A stretch of 64,000 nt of DNA from Rhodanobacteraceae bacterium (GTDB lineage: Bacteria; Pseudomonadota; Gammaproteobacteria; Xanthomonadales; SZUA-5). The notes under the pieces were generated by a model, which saw only the letters and a program-made list of their open reading frames with translations, was not told the DNA's origin and searched no databases. Of the stretch, positions 7,759 to 17,553 are shown in pieces (position 1 is the first letter of the stretch; each line of letters opens with the position of its first letter). The DNA is taken from assembly GCA_024234055.1 (NCBI GenBank), contig JACKOW010000007.1:62001-126000 (forward strand), written 5' to 3'. A program made the position numbers and the translations under genes.

Positions 7759-8810
7759 GACGGCCGCTTGTGATCCATGGCCGCGGCGATGGTGCGCGTC
7801 AGCAGCCGGAACTCGGCCCGCAGTTCATCGCTGAGCTGATGGCCGCCGCCGGCCGATTGGGCAATGGTCTGCACTGCGGCGCGAAGATCCTGCTGCGAAT
7901 GGGCCAATTCGCTGATGCCGCGCGATTCCCGCGCCAGCAGCTCGCTGAGCTTGCCGAGCTGGGCATTGAGCACACTCAATTGTTCGGCGCTGGCGCGGCG
8001 CTCGCGCTCGCTGTCGACGATCGCCCGCTGCATGCGTTCCAGACCATCGGCAGTCTGCTCCAGCAGCGCCTGCACATAGGCCGGCACCGAAGTATCGCCC
8101 TCGACCGCCATGCCGCCGCCGCTGCTGAGCTTGGTCATGCCCGAAAGCCAGTCTTCCAGCTCGGTGTAGAAGCGATTGGAGGTGCGCCCGGATTGCAGGT
8201 CGAGAAAGCCCAGTACCAGCGAACCAGCTAGACCGAAAAGCGAGGTCGAGAAACTGGTCGCCATGCCGGACAGCGGTTCCTGCAGTCGCGTCTTCAGGAT
8301 CTCGAACATGGCGACGGCGTCGCCGCCGGCGGTCATGCCACCGATGATTTCGCCGACCGATCCAATGGTGCGCAGCAAACCCCAGAAGGTGCCCAGCAAT
8401 CCCAGGAAGATCAGCAGGCCCACCAGATAGCGCGACAGATCGCGCTGCTCTTCCAGGCGCAGGTGCACGCTGTCCAGGATCGAGCGCATCGAAGCGGTCG
8501 AGAGTGTCAGCGGGCGCCGATCGCTGCGCGCCAGCATCTGCGCCATCGGCGCCAGCAGCACCGGCGGGGCATGCCCGCGCTCCGGATTGGAGCGGCGAAA
8601 GTGCGTGATCCAGTCGACCTCGTGCTGAAGTCGCGACACCTGCCGCAGATTGGCCAGCACACCCACCAGAAACACGGCGATGATGACGCCGTTGAAGGCC
8701 GGTGTGGCCGAAAACGCTGACAGCAAGGGTCCTATCAGCAGTACGCAGACCGCCACCACCAGTCCCAGGAAGCCCAGCATCCACACCAGGGCACGATTCG
8801 GTTTGCTCAT
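7755..8810 (-). CDS. MotA/TolQ/ExbB-family proton-channel protein
   Basis: 351 residues from an ATG at 8810. Two N-terminal membrane helices (about residues 5-28 and 34-53) precede a cytoplasmic segment. Two more helices then carry the family signature LLIFLGLLGTFWGLLRTIG and the SFSTSLFGLAGSLVLGFLDL helix. The last 120 residues are charged and coiled-coil-like (LEEQ..., SERERRASAEQL). The family converts ion flow into mechanical work together with a MotB/ExbD partner, here the next gene (ATGA overlap). A weak GC hairpin (8891-8904) lies in the 107-base gap after the beta-propeller gene. No Zorya accessory gene is adjacent. Confidence 0.85.
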   Translation of the reverse strand: MSKPNRALVWMLGFLGLVVAVCVLLIGPLLSAFSATPAFNGVIIAVFLVGVLANLRQVSRLQHEVDWITHFRRSNPERGHAPPVLLAPMAQMLARSDRRPLTLSTASMRSILDSVHLRLEEQRDLSRYLVGLLIFLGLLGTFWGLLRTIGSVGEIIGGMTAGGDAVAMFEILKTRLQEPLSGMATSFSTSLFGLAGSLVLGFLDLQSGRTSNRFYTELEDWLSGMTKLSSGGGMAVEGDTSVPAYVQALLEQTADGLERMQRAIVDSERERRASAEQLSVLNAQLGKLSELLARESRGISELAHSQQDLRAAVQTIAQSAGGGHQLSDELRAEFRLLTRTIAAAMDHKRPS

Positions 8811-8917
8811 GACGACTCCGTTCCTTGCGGCGCCGGGCCATCCTGCCCAAGCGCACCTGAACAAAGACGTGCAGAACAGACGTTCGGTTAGCCCCAGCCG
8901 GGGCCAAACTGTCGCAA

Positions 8918-9895
8918 CTACTCGAATCCGTTCAGCAACAGAAACTCGTTCGGGCCGATGAAGTCACCGTGGACACGCGGTGCGGGGCCAACGGCGATGG
9001 TGTCGATGACGTTGCGCGTCGCCGTGTCAATCACCGATACCGTGTTGTCCAGCGTGTTGCTGACATAGAGCTGGTCGCCTTCCTTCGTCAGTGAGAGGCT
9101 GCTGGGGGCGGCGCCGACGCTGATGGTGTCGAGCACCGCAGGTGTGCCACTGGTATCGACCACCACAACTGCATTTGCCGCGGGCGTGGCGATGTAGGCC
9201 AGGCTGCCATCGGAGCTCACGGCCAGTTCACTGGGGGCACTCTGCAAGGGCAGCATGTCAGTGATCATGAGTGTCGCCAGGTTGACTGTGACGAAGGTCG
9301 ATGGCATTTCGCAGGTGATGCGGAGCGAACTCCCGTCGGGGCTCACGGCGGCATCGACGGGATGCAGACAGTCCGTCCAGCTCCACGGACTGCCAGGCGC
9401 CCAGGTGTTGAGGTTGACGGCGACCAGCGCGAAGTTCGGGTAGGAGAGATAGGCCCGTGTGCCGTCCGGCGACAGCGTGATGTTGTTCGCGCCCACGGTC
9501 GAAACGCCATTGATGAAGGACAGCGTGGTCGAGTCGTAGGCTGCAAATCCACTGTCGCCAGACAGATAGACGGCGGTGCCGTCGGCGCTGACAGCCGCGG
9601 CCCGGGAGAAGGGGCTGTCCAACTGACCCACGGGCTTGTTGGTAGCCGCATCAATGACCAGCAGACCGCGCACATTCGCGACGTAGACCCGCAGTCCATC
9701 GGAACTGATGGCAATACCGCTGGCCACGGAGTCGGTGGGGATGGTGGCGATCACGGCGCGGGTGCTGGTATCGATGACGGAGATGCTTCCGTCTCCGCTG
9801 TTGGGCATGTAGGCCCTGGCCGCAGCAAGGGCGGCCGATGACGCGATGGCCGATAACAGTAGTGCCAACAGGCAGACTCGGAACAAGGCGTTCAT
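8918..9895 (-). CDS. Secreted YVTN-type beta-propeller protein ending in NGFE
   Basis: About 325 residues from ATG 9895; an ATG at 9907 is an alternative. After a signal peptide (FRVCLLALLLSAIASSAALA) there are about seven repeats of the 40-residue YVTN propeller type: YMPNSGDGSISVIDTSTRAV, LYVSNTLDNTVSVIDTATRN and variants with ISSDG/LSPDG turns. Such propellers are secreted or periplasmic and often bind ligands or proteins. The protein ends FLLLNGFE, close to the IFSNGFE end of the protein at 28511-31606. The 267 bases between this gene and the cytochrome gene upstream show no convincing gene. Confidence 0.8.
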   Translation of the reverse strand: MNALFRVCLLALLLSAIASSAALAAARAYMPNSGDGSISVIDTSTRAVIATIPTDSVASGIAISSDGLRVYVANVRGLLVIDAATNKPVGQLDSPFSRAAAVSADGTAVYLSGDSGFAAYDSTTLSFINGVSTVGANNITLSPDGTRAYLSYPNFALVAVNLNTWAPGSPWSWTDCLHPVDAAVSPDGSSLRITCEMPSTFVTVNLATLMITDMLPLQSAPSELAVSSDGSLAYIATPAANAVVVVDTSGTPAVLDTISVGAAPSSLSLTKEGDQLYVSNTLDNTVSVIDTATRNVIDTIAVGPAPRVHGDFIGPNEFLLLNGFE

Positions 9896-10162
9896 CAATC
9901 CGGGCATGGCTTTGAGATCTCCGATTCTGAGGGAGCCAGCACGTCTGATCGCCAGTTGGCCGTTTGACAGGGGCGAGGCGGTTCCGGCTTGCATTGCGAC
10001 GCCCAGAATCGCGACGATCTGGTCGCGATCCGGCTTCGGAAGATCATACATGTCTTGCATTGTAACCGCCAACTCGGTTCTGAGGCGGGCATGAACCGGC
10101 GCAGGACCCAGGCGCCGGCAGCGTGACTCTACTAGCACAGCCCCACGGCCATCAGTCGCGGG

Positions 10163-11143
10163 TCACGGCAAGGTCGTGAGCTGCGGCCCGGTCGTCTGAT
10201 CGCTGCTTTCGATGCGGAAAGTGACATGGCAGGCGGTGCATTGACCGGTGGCCTGGGCAAGCTTGCCGAGAATGACGTCCGTTCGCTGCTGGCCTTCTGC
10301 TTCGTCGGCGATCTCGTTCATCGCGCGGTGCATGGGGCGCGCGAAAGCAAACCAGCCTTCGGGCAGGGCACTGCGGAAACTGTGTGCGCCACCGCGACCG
10401 GGACCCTGCGAGCGTGCCACCTCCGCCACCCTAGGCCAGTCCTTTTCGGCAAGCGCACCAATCAGTTGCTGCACGGCTTCCAGGTGAAGGCGCATTTGCG
10501 CGCGCAATGCCAACTGCTGTGATCCGCTCATGGACAGCGCATGGCGCGGATCCGCTGGCGGCGCGCGATCGGCGACTTCCGCCCAGATCAAGCCACGCAG
10601 CTCGCCGACGGCGAATCCCGTGGCCTGATCGTCGGGATAGTGTCGGGCGATCGCCGCTGCCACCTCGGGCGCGATGCTGCTCGGGTCACCATGGCAGAGC
10701 AGGCAGGGCGGATCCACGCGCAAGCCCTTGGCCAGTTGCAACTGACCGGCCTCGTGAGACCGGTAGCTCAAGGTGCTTGGATCGGCTCCGGCCCGTGTTT
10801 GCTCGGCAAACTGCGCCAGAGCCGCTTGCTGCCAGGCCTTGGGCGCATTGGCCGGATTGCGCTGGCGTACACCGCTGCGGCCCACGACGACCCCGTGCTG
10901 GCTGCTGACCGCAGCCGCGATGGCCGGCGCCTCGGTGGCACAGAAGTCGACCGCAGCCACCACGCCATTGCGAGTAATGGTGGCCTGCAAGGCTGCGCGC
11001 AGGCGCTGGCCCAGGTCCGCCATCGCCAGTTGCGCGCGCGCCAGTTCCGGATCGGCCCCTGGGCCCGGGTCCTGAGCGATGCCGTCAGAACTGCCTGCGA
11101 GCACGAGGGCGAGCGCAAATATCAGAGAGCGTGTTCGAGTCAT
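10163..11143 (-). CDS. Diheme c-type cytochrome: DUF3365 domain plus cytochrome c'-like domain
   Basis: 326 residues, with a signal peptide to about residue 24. The N-terminal half matches the DUF3365/Tll0287-like pattern: AVDFCATEAPAIA with Cys68, RQRNPANAPKAW, then the heme motif CLLCH at 147-151. The C-terminal half is helical with CTACH at 302-306 near the end, the placement seen in class II (c'-type) cytochromes. Both hemes would face the periplasm. In Tll0287 a Cys is an axial heme ligand, and Cys68 may be its counterpart (inference). The gene starts 14 bases after ybgE on the same strand, so it is probably the last gene of the cyd operon. It could donate electrons, sense redox state or bind a gas. 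Confidence 0.8.
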   Translation of the reverse strand: MTRTRSLIFALALVLAGSSDGIAQDPGPGADPELARAQLAMADLGQRLRAALQATITRNGVVAAVDFCATEAPAIAAAVSSQHGVVVGRSGVRQRNPANAPKAWQQAALAQFAEQTRAGADPSTLSYRSHEAGQLQLAKGLRVDPPCLLCHGDPSSIAPEVAAAIARHYPDDQATGFAVGELRGLIWAEVADRAPPADPRHALSMSGSQQLALRAQMRLHLEAVQQLIGALAEKDWPRVAEVARSQGPGRGGAHSFRSALPEGWFAFARPMHRAMNEIADEAEGQQRTDVILGKLAQATGQCTACHVTFRIESSDQTTGPQLTTLP

Positions 11144-11157
11144 GCCGGATTTCCTTG

Positions 11158-11451
11158 TCAGTGGGCGCTGATCAATCGCAGCGCGAAGAGCAACAGTGCC
11201 ACGTAGCAGGCCGCGCTCGACCAGAGCCAGCGCGCCCAGCGACGGTGCGGCACAAAGCCGACACCGCGAACGAATCCCGCGCTCATTGACCAGAACAGCA
11301 GGCTTGCGGCCAGATGATCGACCTTGCCACCGACGATCAGTAGCGGCGGCCAGACCGTCGCCACCCCGGTGATGATGAGGGCCAACGCCAGCGGAGCCAG
11401 GGCCATGCCCGGCGCGGCCGAATCGGCGCTGGCGGCGAGCTCGCGACTCAT
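11158..11451 (-). CDS. ybgE: Cyd operon protein YbgE
   Basis: 97 residues, the same length as E. coli YbgE. It has three hydrophobic helices, and the family-like segment WSMSAGFVRGVGFVPHRRW resembles the GVGFRP region of YbgE. It is a small inner-membrane protein of bd-oxidase operons with no firmly established function. The start codon overlaps the cydX stop as ATGA. Assignment rests on length, topology, the GVGF.P motif and position. Confidence 0.75.
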   Translation of the reverse strand: MSRELAASADSAAPGMALAPLALALIITGVATVWPPLLIVGGKVDHLAASLLFWSMSAGFVRGVGFVPHRRWARWLWSSAACYVALLLFALRLISAH

Positions 11452-11576
11452 GACGTGGGCTCCTGTGGTCCGCGCTTTGCCGCTGCGCGATCTTCTTCCA
11501 GCTCACCCCACATGGCGTTGAGGATGGCCAGAAGCACGGCAAATCCCACACCCAGTATCCAAGCGAAGTACCACAT
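11448..11576 (-). CDS. cydX: Cytochrome bd oxidase small subunit CydX
   Basis: 42 residues: MWYFAWILGVGFAVLLAILN, then a charged tail GELEEDRAAAKRGPQEPTS. The start MWYFAWILG is the family signature. CydX is a single-pass subunit that stabilises the heme environment of the CydAB complex. It lies 15 bases after cydB and overlaps ybgE by ATGA. It is too short for many gene callers. Confidence 0.95.
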   Translation of the reverse strand: MWYFAWILGVGFAVLLAILNAMWGELEEDRAAAKRGPQEPTS

Positions 11577-11591
11577 CGCGACTCTCCTGAT

Positions 11592-12731
11592 TCAGTATGC
11601 CGAATGTTCGTTTTCGCGGATGTAGGCGGCAGTGACTTTGCCGGACATCACGCGATAGGCCCATGAGGTGTAGATCACGATCAGCGGCATGAAGATCATC
11701 GTTGCCCAGAACATGATGCCGAGCGTCAAGTGGCTGGAGACGCTGTCCCAGACTGTCAGGCTGGCATTGGGTTGGCTCGATGAGGGCATCACGAAGGGAA
11801 ACATCGAGGCCCCCGCCGTGCCAATGACACCCACCAGCACCAGGGAGGAGGCCACGAAGGCCAGCCCGGTGCGACCGCGGGCCAGAGCGGCCACCGTTGC
11901 TGACGCAGCCGCGTAGACCAGGAAGGGCAGCAGCAAGGTGGCCGGCGCGATGTGATAGTTGCGCAGCCAGGCACCGGCCACGCGCTGTACGGTCTTCGCC
12001 GTGGGGTCGGGCAGAGCTGCCGGGTCGAAGGCGGACGTGATGACATAGCCCTCAATGCCCAGGCTCAACCAGAATCCGGCCGCCGTGAACGCGAGCAGCA
12101 ATACAGCCAACGCACCGTAGGCGGTGCGCACCGCACGGCGCTGAATCTCGGCTTCGGTGCGGTGCGCCAGATAGACCGCGCCGTGCGCCGTGATCATCGC
12201 CGAGCTGACCACGCCGCAGAGCAGCGCGTAGGGATTCAGCAATTGCCAGAAACTGCCGGTATAGGTCGAGACCAGATTCTCGTCAAAGCCGAAGGGCACG
12301 CCCTGAAGCAGGTTGCCGAAGGCGACGCCGAAGATCAGTGGCGGTACGGCGCCGCCCACGAACAGGCCCCAGTCCCAGGTCTGACGCCAGCTGGGGTTGT
12401 TGATCTTGCTGCGGTAGTCGAAACCCACCGGCCGGAAGAAGAGTGCCCACAGCACCGCCAGCATGGCCCAGTAGAAACCCGAAAACGCCGTGGCGTAGAC
12501 CAGCGGCCACGCCGCGAAAATGGCGCCGCCACCGGTGATGAACCACACCTGGTTGCCATCCCAGTGCGGTCCCACGGTGTTGATGATGACGCGTCGCTCG
12601 ATGTCGTTCTTGCCGATGAAGGGCAGCAAGGTGCCTACGCCCATGTCGTGGCCATCCATGATGGCGAATCCGACCAGCAGCACGCCGACCAGCAGCCACC
12701 AGATCACTTTCAGAGTTGGGTAGTCGATCAT
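11592..12731 (-). CDS. cydB: Cytochrome bd ubiquinol oxidase subunit II
   Basis: 379 residues from ATG 12731, with TGAGGA seven bases upstream. The protein is highly hydrophobic. It begins MIDYPTLKVIWWLLVGVLLV and shows the CydB features GFAIMDGHDMGVGTLLP, GPHWDGNQVWFITGGGAIFAAWP and FRPVGFDYRSK. It is the second large subunit of the quinol oxidase, which reduces O2 to water without pumping protons and works at low O2. The gene is 9 bases downstream of cydA. Confidence 0.97.
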   Translation of the reverse strand: MIDYPTLKVIWWLLVGVLLVGFAIMDGHDMGVGTLLPFIGKNDIERRVIINTVGPHWDGNQVWFITGGGAIFAAWPLVYATAFSGFYWAMLAVLWALFFRPVGFDYRSKINNPSWRQTWDWGLFVGGAVPPLIFGVAFGNLLQGVPFGFDENLVSTYTGSFWQLLNPYALLCGVVSSAMITAHGAVYLAHRTEAEIQRRAVRTAYGALAVLLLAFTAAGFWLSLGIEGYVITSAFDPAALPDPTAKTVQRVAGAWLRNYHIAPATLLLPFLVYAAASATVAALARGRTGLAFVASSLVLVGVIGTAGASMFPFVMPSSSQPNASLTVWDSVSSHLTLGIMFWATMIFMPLIVIYTSWAYRVMSGKVTAAYIRENEHSAY

Positions 12732-12740
12732 GATCAATCC

Positions 12741-14306
12741 TCAGGCATGTGCAGCTTGCAGGCGGTCGCTGGCGTAGCGCCCGGTGCCCAGGCTGCCCGG
12801 ACCCAGGCGCGCGTACTTGATCATCAGGAACATCTCGACGATCAGCAGCACCGTATAGAAGCCGATGAACCCGGCCAGGGAGCCGTAGAGGCTCTCCACG
12901 CTCAGCGTCGAGACCGAGAGGTGGGTAGGCAATACGCCGTAGATGGTCCAGGGCTGGCGTCCGTACTCGGCCACAAACCAACCAAGCTCGGACGCAATCC
13001 AGGGCGCCGGCAGCATCCACAAGGCCCAGCGCAACAGCCAGGGCCGCTGTGCACAGCGGGTCTTCAGCGTGCTGATGAAGGCCAGCGCGAACAGCACCAG
13101 CATGGCAAAGCCCAGGCCGACCATGATCCGGAAGGACCAGAACATCGGCGTAACCCGGGGAACTGTGGAGTCGACCGCCTGCTGGATGTGCTCGGGCGTG
13201 GCCTGGCGCACATCGGTGACATAGCGGCGCAGCAGCAGGCCGAAACCAAGATCTGCCTGATGCTGCTGGAGCAGTGCCTTGGCCTCGGTGTCGGCTGGGT
13301 TCTTGCGCAACCGTGACAGGGCGTCCACGGCCTCGATGCCGGAAATGATGCGCTCTCGGTTGCGTTCCTTGATGTCCTTGATGCCGGGGATTTCCTTGCT
13401 GATCGAGCGCGTGCCGATCAGGCCCATGACCCAGGGAATCTGCAAGGCCCAGTCGTTCTTCTGTTCGGCCTCATTGGGCCAGGCCAGCAGATTGAACGGG
13501 GCTGGCGCCTGGTCGGTGTCCCACATGGCTTCCAGTGCCGCCATCTTGGTCTGCTGGGCTTCACCCACGGTGTATCCGCTTTCGTCGCCCAGGACGATCA
13601 CACTGAGTACGGAGGCCAGCCCGAAAGCCGCGGCAACCCGGAAACTGCGCTTGGCGAACTCGATGTCCCGACCCTTCAGCAGGTACCAGGCCGAGATCGA
13701 CAGCACGAACATCGCTCCGGTCACGTAGCCGGCCGACACGGTGTGCACGAACTTGGCCTGTGCATCCGGGTTGAACACCACCGCCCAGAAGTCCACCAGT
13801 TCCATGCGCATGGTGGCGTAGTTGAACTCGGCGCCCACCGGGTTCTGCATCCACCCGTTGGCGATGAGTATCCACAGCGCCGACAGATTGGTGCCCACCG
13901 CCATCAGCAAGGTCACCATCAGGTGCTGGGTTCTGGACAGGCGATCCCAGCCGAAGAAGAACAGGCCGATGAAGGTGGATTCAAGAAAAAAGGCCATCAA
14001 TCCTTCGATGGCCAAAGGCGCTCCGAAAATGTCCCCCACATAGTGCGAGTAGTACGCCCAGTTGGTACCGAACTGAAATTCCAGGGTGATGCCGGTGGTC
14101 ACGCCCAACGCAAAATTGATGCCGAAGAGCTTGCCCCAGAAGCGCGTCATGTCCTTCCAGATCTGCTTTCCGGTCATCACGTAGACGCTTTCCATGATGA
14201 CCAGCATCCAGACCATGCCCAGCGTCAATGGCACGAACAGAAAGTGGTACATCGCGGTGGCCGCAAATTGCAGCCGGGAAAGATCCACCAGGTGTTCACT
14301 GATCAT
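12741..14306 (-). CDS. cydA: Cytochrome bd ubiquinol oxidase subunit I
   Basis: 521 residues, close to E. coli CydA (522). Heme ligand positions are present: His21 in AMYHFLFVPLTLG (b595), the His in FVHTVSAGYVTGA and the Met in FRIMVGLGF (b558). The quinol-loop marker GRQPWTIYGVLPT is also present. The long Q-loop (ERNRERIISGIEAVDAL...LGFGLLLRRYV) places it in the L subfamily with the E. coli enzyme. It overlaps cydP by 11 bases. Expression probably starts at the sigma-54 promoter upstream of cydP. Confidence 0.98.
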   Translation of the reverse strand: MISEHLVDLSRLQFAATAMYHFLFVPLTLGMVWMLVIMESVYVMTGKQIWKDMTRFWGKLFGINFALGVTTGITLEFQFGTNWAYYSHYVGDIFGAPLAIEGLMAFFLESTFIGLFFFGWDRLSRTQHLMVTLLMAVGTNLSALWILIANGWMQNPVGAEFNYATMRMELVDFWAVVFNPDAQAKFVHTVSAGYVTGAMFVLSISAWYLLKGRDIEFAKRSFRVAAAFGLASVLSVIVLGDESGYTVGEAQQTKMAALEAMWDTDQAPAPFNLLAWPNEAEQKNDWALQIPWVMGLIGTRSISKEIPGIKDIKERNRERIISGIEAVDALSRLRKNPADTEAKALLQQHQADLGFGLLLRRYVTDVRQATPEHIQQAVDSTVPRVTPMFWSFRIMVGLGFAMLVLFALAFISTLKTRCAQRPWLLRWALWMLPAPWIASELGWFVAEYGRQPWTIYGVLPTHLSVSTLSVESLYGSLAGFIGFYTVLLIVEMFLMIKYARLGPGSLGTGRYASDRLQAAHA

Positions 14307-14472
14307 GAGTTGCTCCCATTTCTGTTGGCAGGGCTGTGCTGAGCACGGTTTCGGGCTGCACGGTGACCTGGCGACCGTGGACGAAGGCCCACCAGAGGCC
14401 GGTCAGCACGCCCAGCTTGAGGGCAACAACGATCAGCAGATGGCGTAGCAAGCGGCGTTCGATAGCGGACAT
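14296..14472 (-). CDS. cydP: Putative cytochrome oxidase small subunit CydP
   Basis: 58 residues from ATG 14472, which is preceded by a strong AGGAGGT. Upstream in-frame codons exist but run into the promoter. One membrane helix lies in ERRLLRHLLIVVALKLGVLT, followed by GLWWAFVHGRQV; RHLL..V.LK..L..LWW is the pattern I know from CydP proteins placed before cydA. The 3' end overlaps cydA by 11 bases. It is the first gene of the operon. Confidence 0.8.
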   Translation of the reverse strand: MSAIERRLLRHLLIVVALKLGVLTGLWWAFVHGRQVTVQPETVLSTALPTEMGATHDQ

Positions 14473-14493
14473 GAGTACCTCCTGCGAGCGATA

Positions 14494-14510
14494 TCGCAGC
14501 TTTCGTGCCA
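14494..14510 (-). promoter_or_regulatory. Sigma-54 (-24/-12) promoter of the cyd operon
   Basis: On the minus strand the sequence is TGGCACGAAAGCTGC, against the consensus TGGCACG-N4-TTGC; one base differs. The invariant GG (14509-14508) and GC (14497-14496) are separated by exactly 10 bases. The predicted RNA start near 14484 lies just upstream of the AGGAGGT of cydP. Confidence 0.8.
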
Positions 14511-14537
14511 GCTTCTTGTGGAACTCAACAGTCATTT

Positions 14538-14550
14538 AATCAATGACTTG
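14538..14550 (+). promoter_or_regulatory. IHF-consensus site
   Basis: AATCAATGACTTG fits the core consensus WATCAANNNNTTR at every defined position. It sits between the sigma-54 promoter and the palindromic activator site, where IHF usually bends DNA so that the activator can touch the polymerase. Confidence 0.6.
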
Positions 14551-14573
14551 CGCGGAGAGCACGGGCACGGAAG

Positions 14574-14607
14574 TGACACAGGCGGTGTCAAAATGCCAAA
14601 ATGACAC
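14574..14607. promoter_or_regulatory. Palindromic activator-binding site (UAS)
   Basis: TGACAC (14574-14579), GTGTCA (14585-14590) and TGACAC (14602-14607) form two overlapping inverted repeats with 5- and 11-base spacers. They are centred about 90-120 bases upstream of the predicted cyd start. The divergent sigma-54 activator gene begins 27 bases away, so the site could serve both activation and autoregulation. Confidence 0.65.
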
Positions 14608-14633
14608 CCTTTGGTGGCACCTGGGTTGGAGAA

Positions 14634-15959
<1,326 letters not shown>

Positions 15960-15970
15960 CTGATCTGGCG

Positions 15971-16762
15971 CTACCAGCGATTGCGCAACTCGCGTAGCCG
16001 GGTGAACACCGTCTCGGCATCCGGCGCTTCCGGCAAGTCTGGAAAGCTCTCGCGAAGTCCGGCGATGATGCGGGCGTTGTCCAGACGGAAGAAACTGTTG
16101 AACAGCCACTCCTGCGCCAGGGTAGTGACCGCAGCGCGGGCCGGATCATTGCCGCGGACGCGTTCCAGCCACGCCGCGGCGTCGCCATTGTCGGGCTCGC
16201 GCGAGAGGCTGAAGGCCAGATTGTTCTCGATGTAGTCGTGGCCCGGAAACACCCGCGTGGCGGCCGGCAGTCGCATCAACTGGTCGACGAAGGTGCGATA
16301 GAGCGCATGCACATCACCGCCGTTGTGAACATTGCCGGCACCGGCATTGAACAGGGTGTCGCCCGAGAACAACGCCGGTTGCTCGGTGTGGGCCAGCAGG
16401 CAGACATGGCTGAGCGTGTGACCCGGGGTATCCAGGCATTCCAGTTCCACCGCCTTGCCCACCCGGATGACATCGCCAGCACCGACGCCGCGATCGACAC
16501 CCGGTATGCGGCCGGCAGCCCCGTGGTGGGCGATCACCTTGGCGCCGGTGGCCGCCACCACCGCCGGGTTGCCGCCGATGTGATCGTGGTGCTCATGGGT
16601 GTTCAGGATCTGCGTGATTTGCCAACCCTTGTCTCGGGCCAGGGCAAGCACGCTCCGGTGATCCAATGGGTCTATCGCCAGAGCCTCGCCGCTCTCCGGG
16701 CATGCCAGCAGGTAGTTGAAGTTTCGGAGTGAATTCCCCACCCAGAGCCGTTCAATCAGCAT
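15971..16762 (-). CDS. gloB: Hydroxyacylglutathione hydrolase (glyoxalase II)
   Basis: 263 residues from ATG 16762. The metallo-beta-lactamase fold shows the binuclear Zn motif LNTHEHHDHIGG, then DTPGHTLSH, LFSGDTLFNAGAG and FPGHDYIENNL. The C-terminal glutathione-binding domain includes ARAAVTTLAQEWLFNSFFR. It hydrolyses S-lactoylglutathione to lactate and glutathione, the second step of methylglyoxal detoxification. It is convergent with the sigma-54 activator (11-base gap) and has no operon partner. Confidence 0.95.
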   Translation of the reverse strand: MLIERLWVGNSLRNFNYLLACPESGEALAIDPLDHRSVLALARDKGWQITQILNTHEHHDHIGGNPAVVAATGAKVIAHHGAAGRIPGVDRGVGAGDVIRVGKAVELECLDTPGHTLSHVCLLAHTEQPALFSGDTLFNAGAGNVHNGGDVHALYRTFVDQLMRLPAATRVFPGHDYIENNLAFSLSREPDNGDAAAWLERVRGNDPARAAVTTLAQEWLFNSFFRLDNARIIAGLRESFPDLPEAPDAETVFTRLRELRNRW

Positions 16763-16875
16763 CGCCAGTTCTGGCCTGTGTTGCCCAACGCCCGCCAAGA
16801 TCACGCATCCTGCCAGCCGGTGCAAGTGCTGCGTCGGCCTGAGCGCAGAGGCATGCGTGGCATACTCCGGGCTCT

Positions 16876-17553
16876 ATGCGATTACTGCTTGTCGAAGACT
16901 CCGAACGTCTGCGCCTGGCCTTGGTGCCCGCGCTCACCCACGCCGGATTTGCCGTGGATGCTGCCGTCGATGGTGCCGAAGCCCTGGGTTTTCTGTCCAG
17001 CTTCGACTACGAGTTGATCGTGCTTGATCTGATGCTGCCCAAGCTGGACGGTTTCTCCGTACTGACTGCGCTGCGCGAACGCGGTCTGCGCCCACGGGTG
17101 CTGGTATTGTCCGCCCGCGATCAGGTGGGCGATCGGATTCGCGCGCTTGATCTGGGTGCCGACGACTATCTCGTCAAGCCTTTTGACCTGGATGAATTGC
17201 TGGCGCGCCTGAACGCGCTGTCGCGGCGCAGCCTGGAACAGACCCAGCCGATGCTCGAAGTGGGCGGGCTGGCGCTCGATTCACGGCGTCGAACCGCGGG
17301 CTACGCTGGCCAGACCTTGAGCCTCACGCCCAAGGAGTTTGCCTTGTTGGAATGCCTGATGCGCGAGCCCGATCGAGTCTTCACTCGCGGGCAACTGTTC
17401 GAACGCGTCTACAGTGGCAGCAGCGACTCCTCGGACAAGGTCATCGAGGTCTTGATGAGTGTGCTGCGCGGCAAACTGAGTCGGGCCGGCGTGCCGGAGT
17501 TGATCGAGACCCGGCGCGGCTTTGGCTACCTGATGCGGACGCTCGCGACTTGA
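16876..17553 (+). CDS. OmpR-family response regulator
   Basis: 225 residues. The N-terminal receiver has LLVEDSERL, phospho-Asp in LIVLDLMLP, and Lys in YLVKPFDL. The C-terminal winged helix has LTPKEFALLECLM and IETRRGFGYLMR. It pairs with the next gene, which it overlaps by one base (TGATG). The two-component pair is convergent with the metal efflux operon at 18927-24620, a common arrangement for metal-sensing pairs such as CzcRS or CopRS. That target is inferred from position only. Confidence 0.95.
   Translation: MRLLLVEDSERLRLALVPALTHAGFAVDAAVDGAEALGFLSSFDYELIVLDLMLPKLDGFSVLTALRERGLRPRVLVLSARDQVGDRIRALDLGADDYLVKPFDLDELLARLNALSRRSLEQTQPMLEVGGLALDSRRRTAGYAGQTLSLTPKEFALLECLMREPDRVFTRGQLFERVYSGSSDSSDKVIEVLMSVLRGKLSRAGVPELIETRRGFGYLMRTLAT

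Noticed and set aside
6628..8810. Zorya anti-phage defence (ZorA/ZorB-like pair)
   Set aside because: The MotA/MotB-like pair resembles ZorAB in general, but no ZorC, ZorD or ZorE-like gene is next to it; neighbours are a Sel1 protein and a beta-propeller.
11144..11551. N-terminal extension of the cytochrome gene to 11551
   Set aside because: The extra frame overlaps ybgE and cydX and places 136 residues before a clear signal peptide at 11143.
12741..14306. Cyanide-insensitive oxidase CioA instead of CydA
   Set aside because: The long Q-loop closely follows E. coli CydA, and cydX and ybgE are present.
14530..14547. FNR/ANR box in GTCATTTAATCAATGAC before cydP
   Set aside because: It lacks the TTGAT-N4-ATCAA form; the same bases fit the IHF consensus exactly.
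14615..14630. Sigma-54-like TGGCAC-CTGGG-TTGGA on the plus strand before the activator gene
   Set aside because: The invariant GC of the -12 element is GG, and the site overlaps the ribosome site and start codon of the gene.
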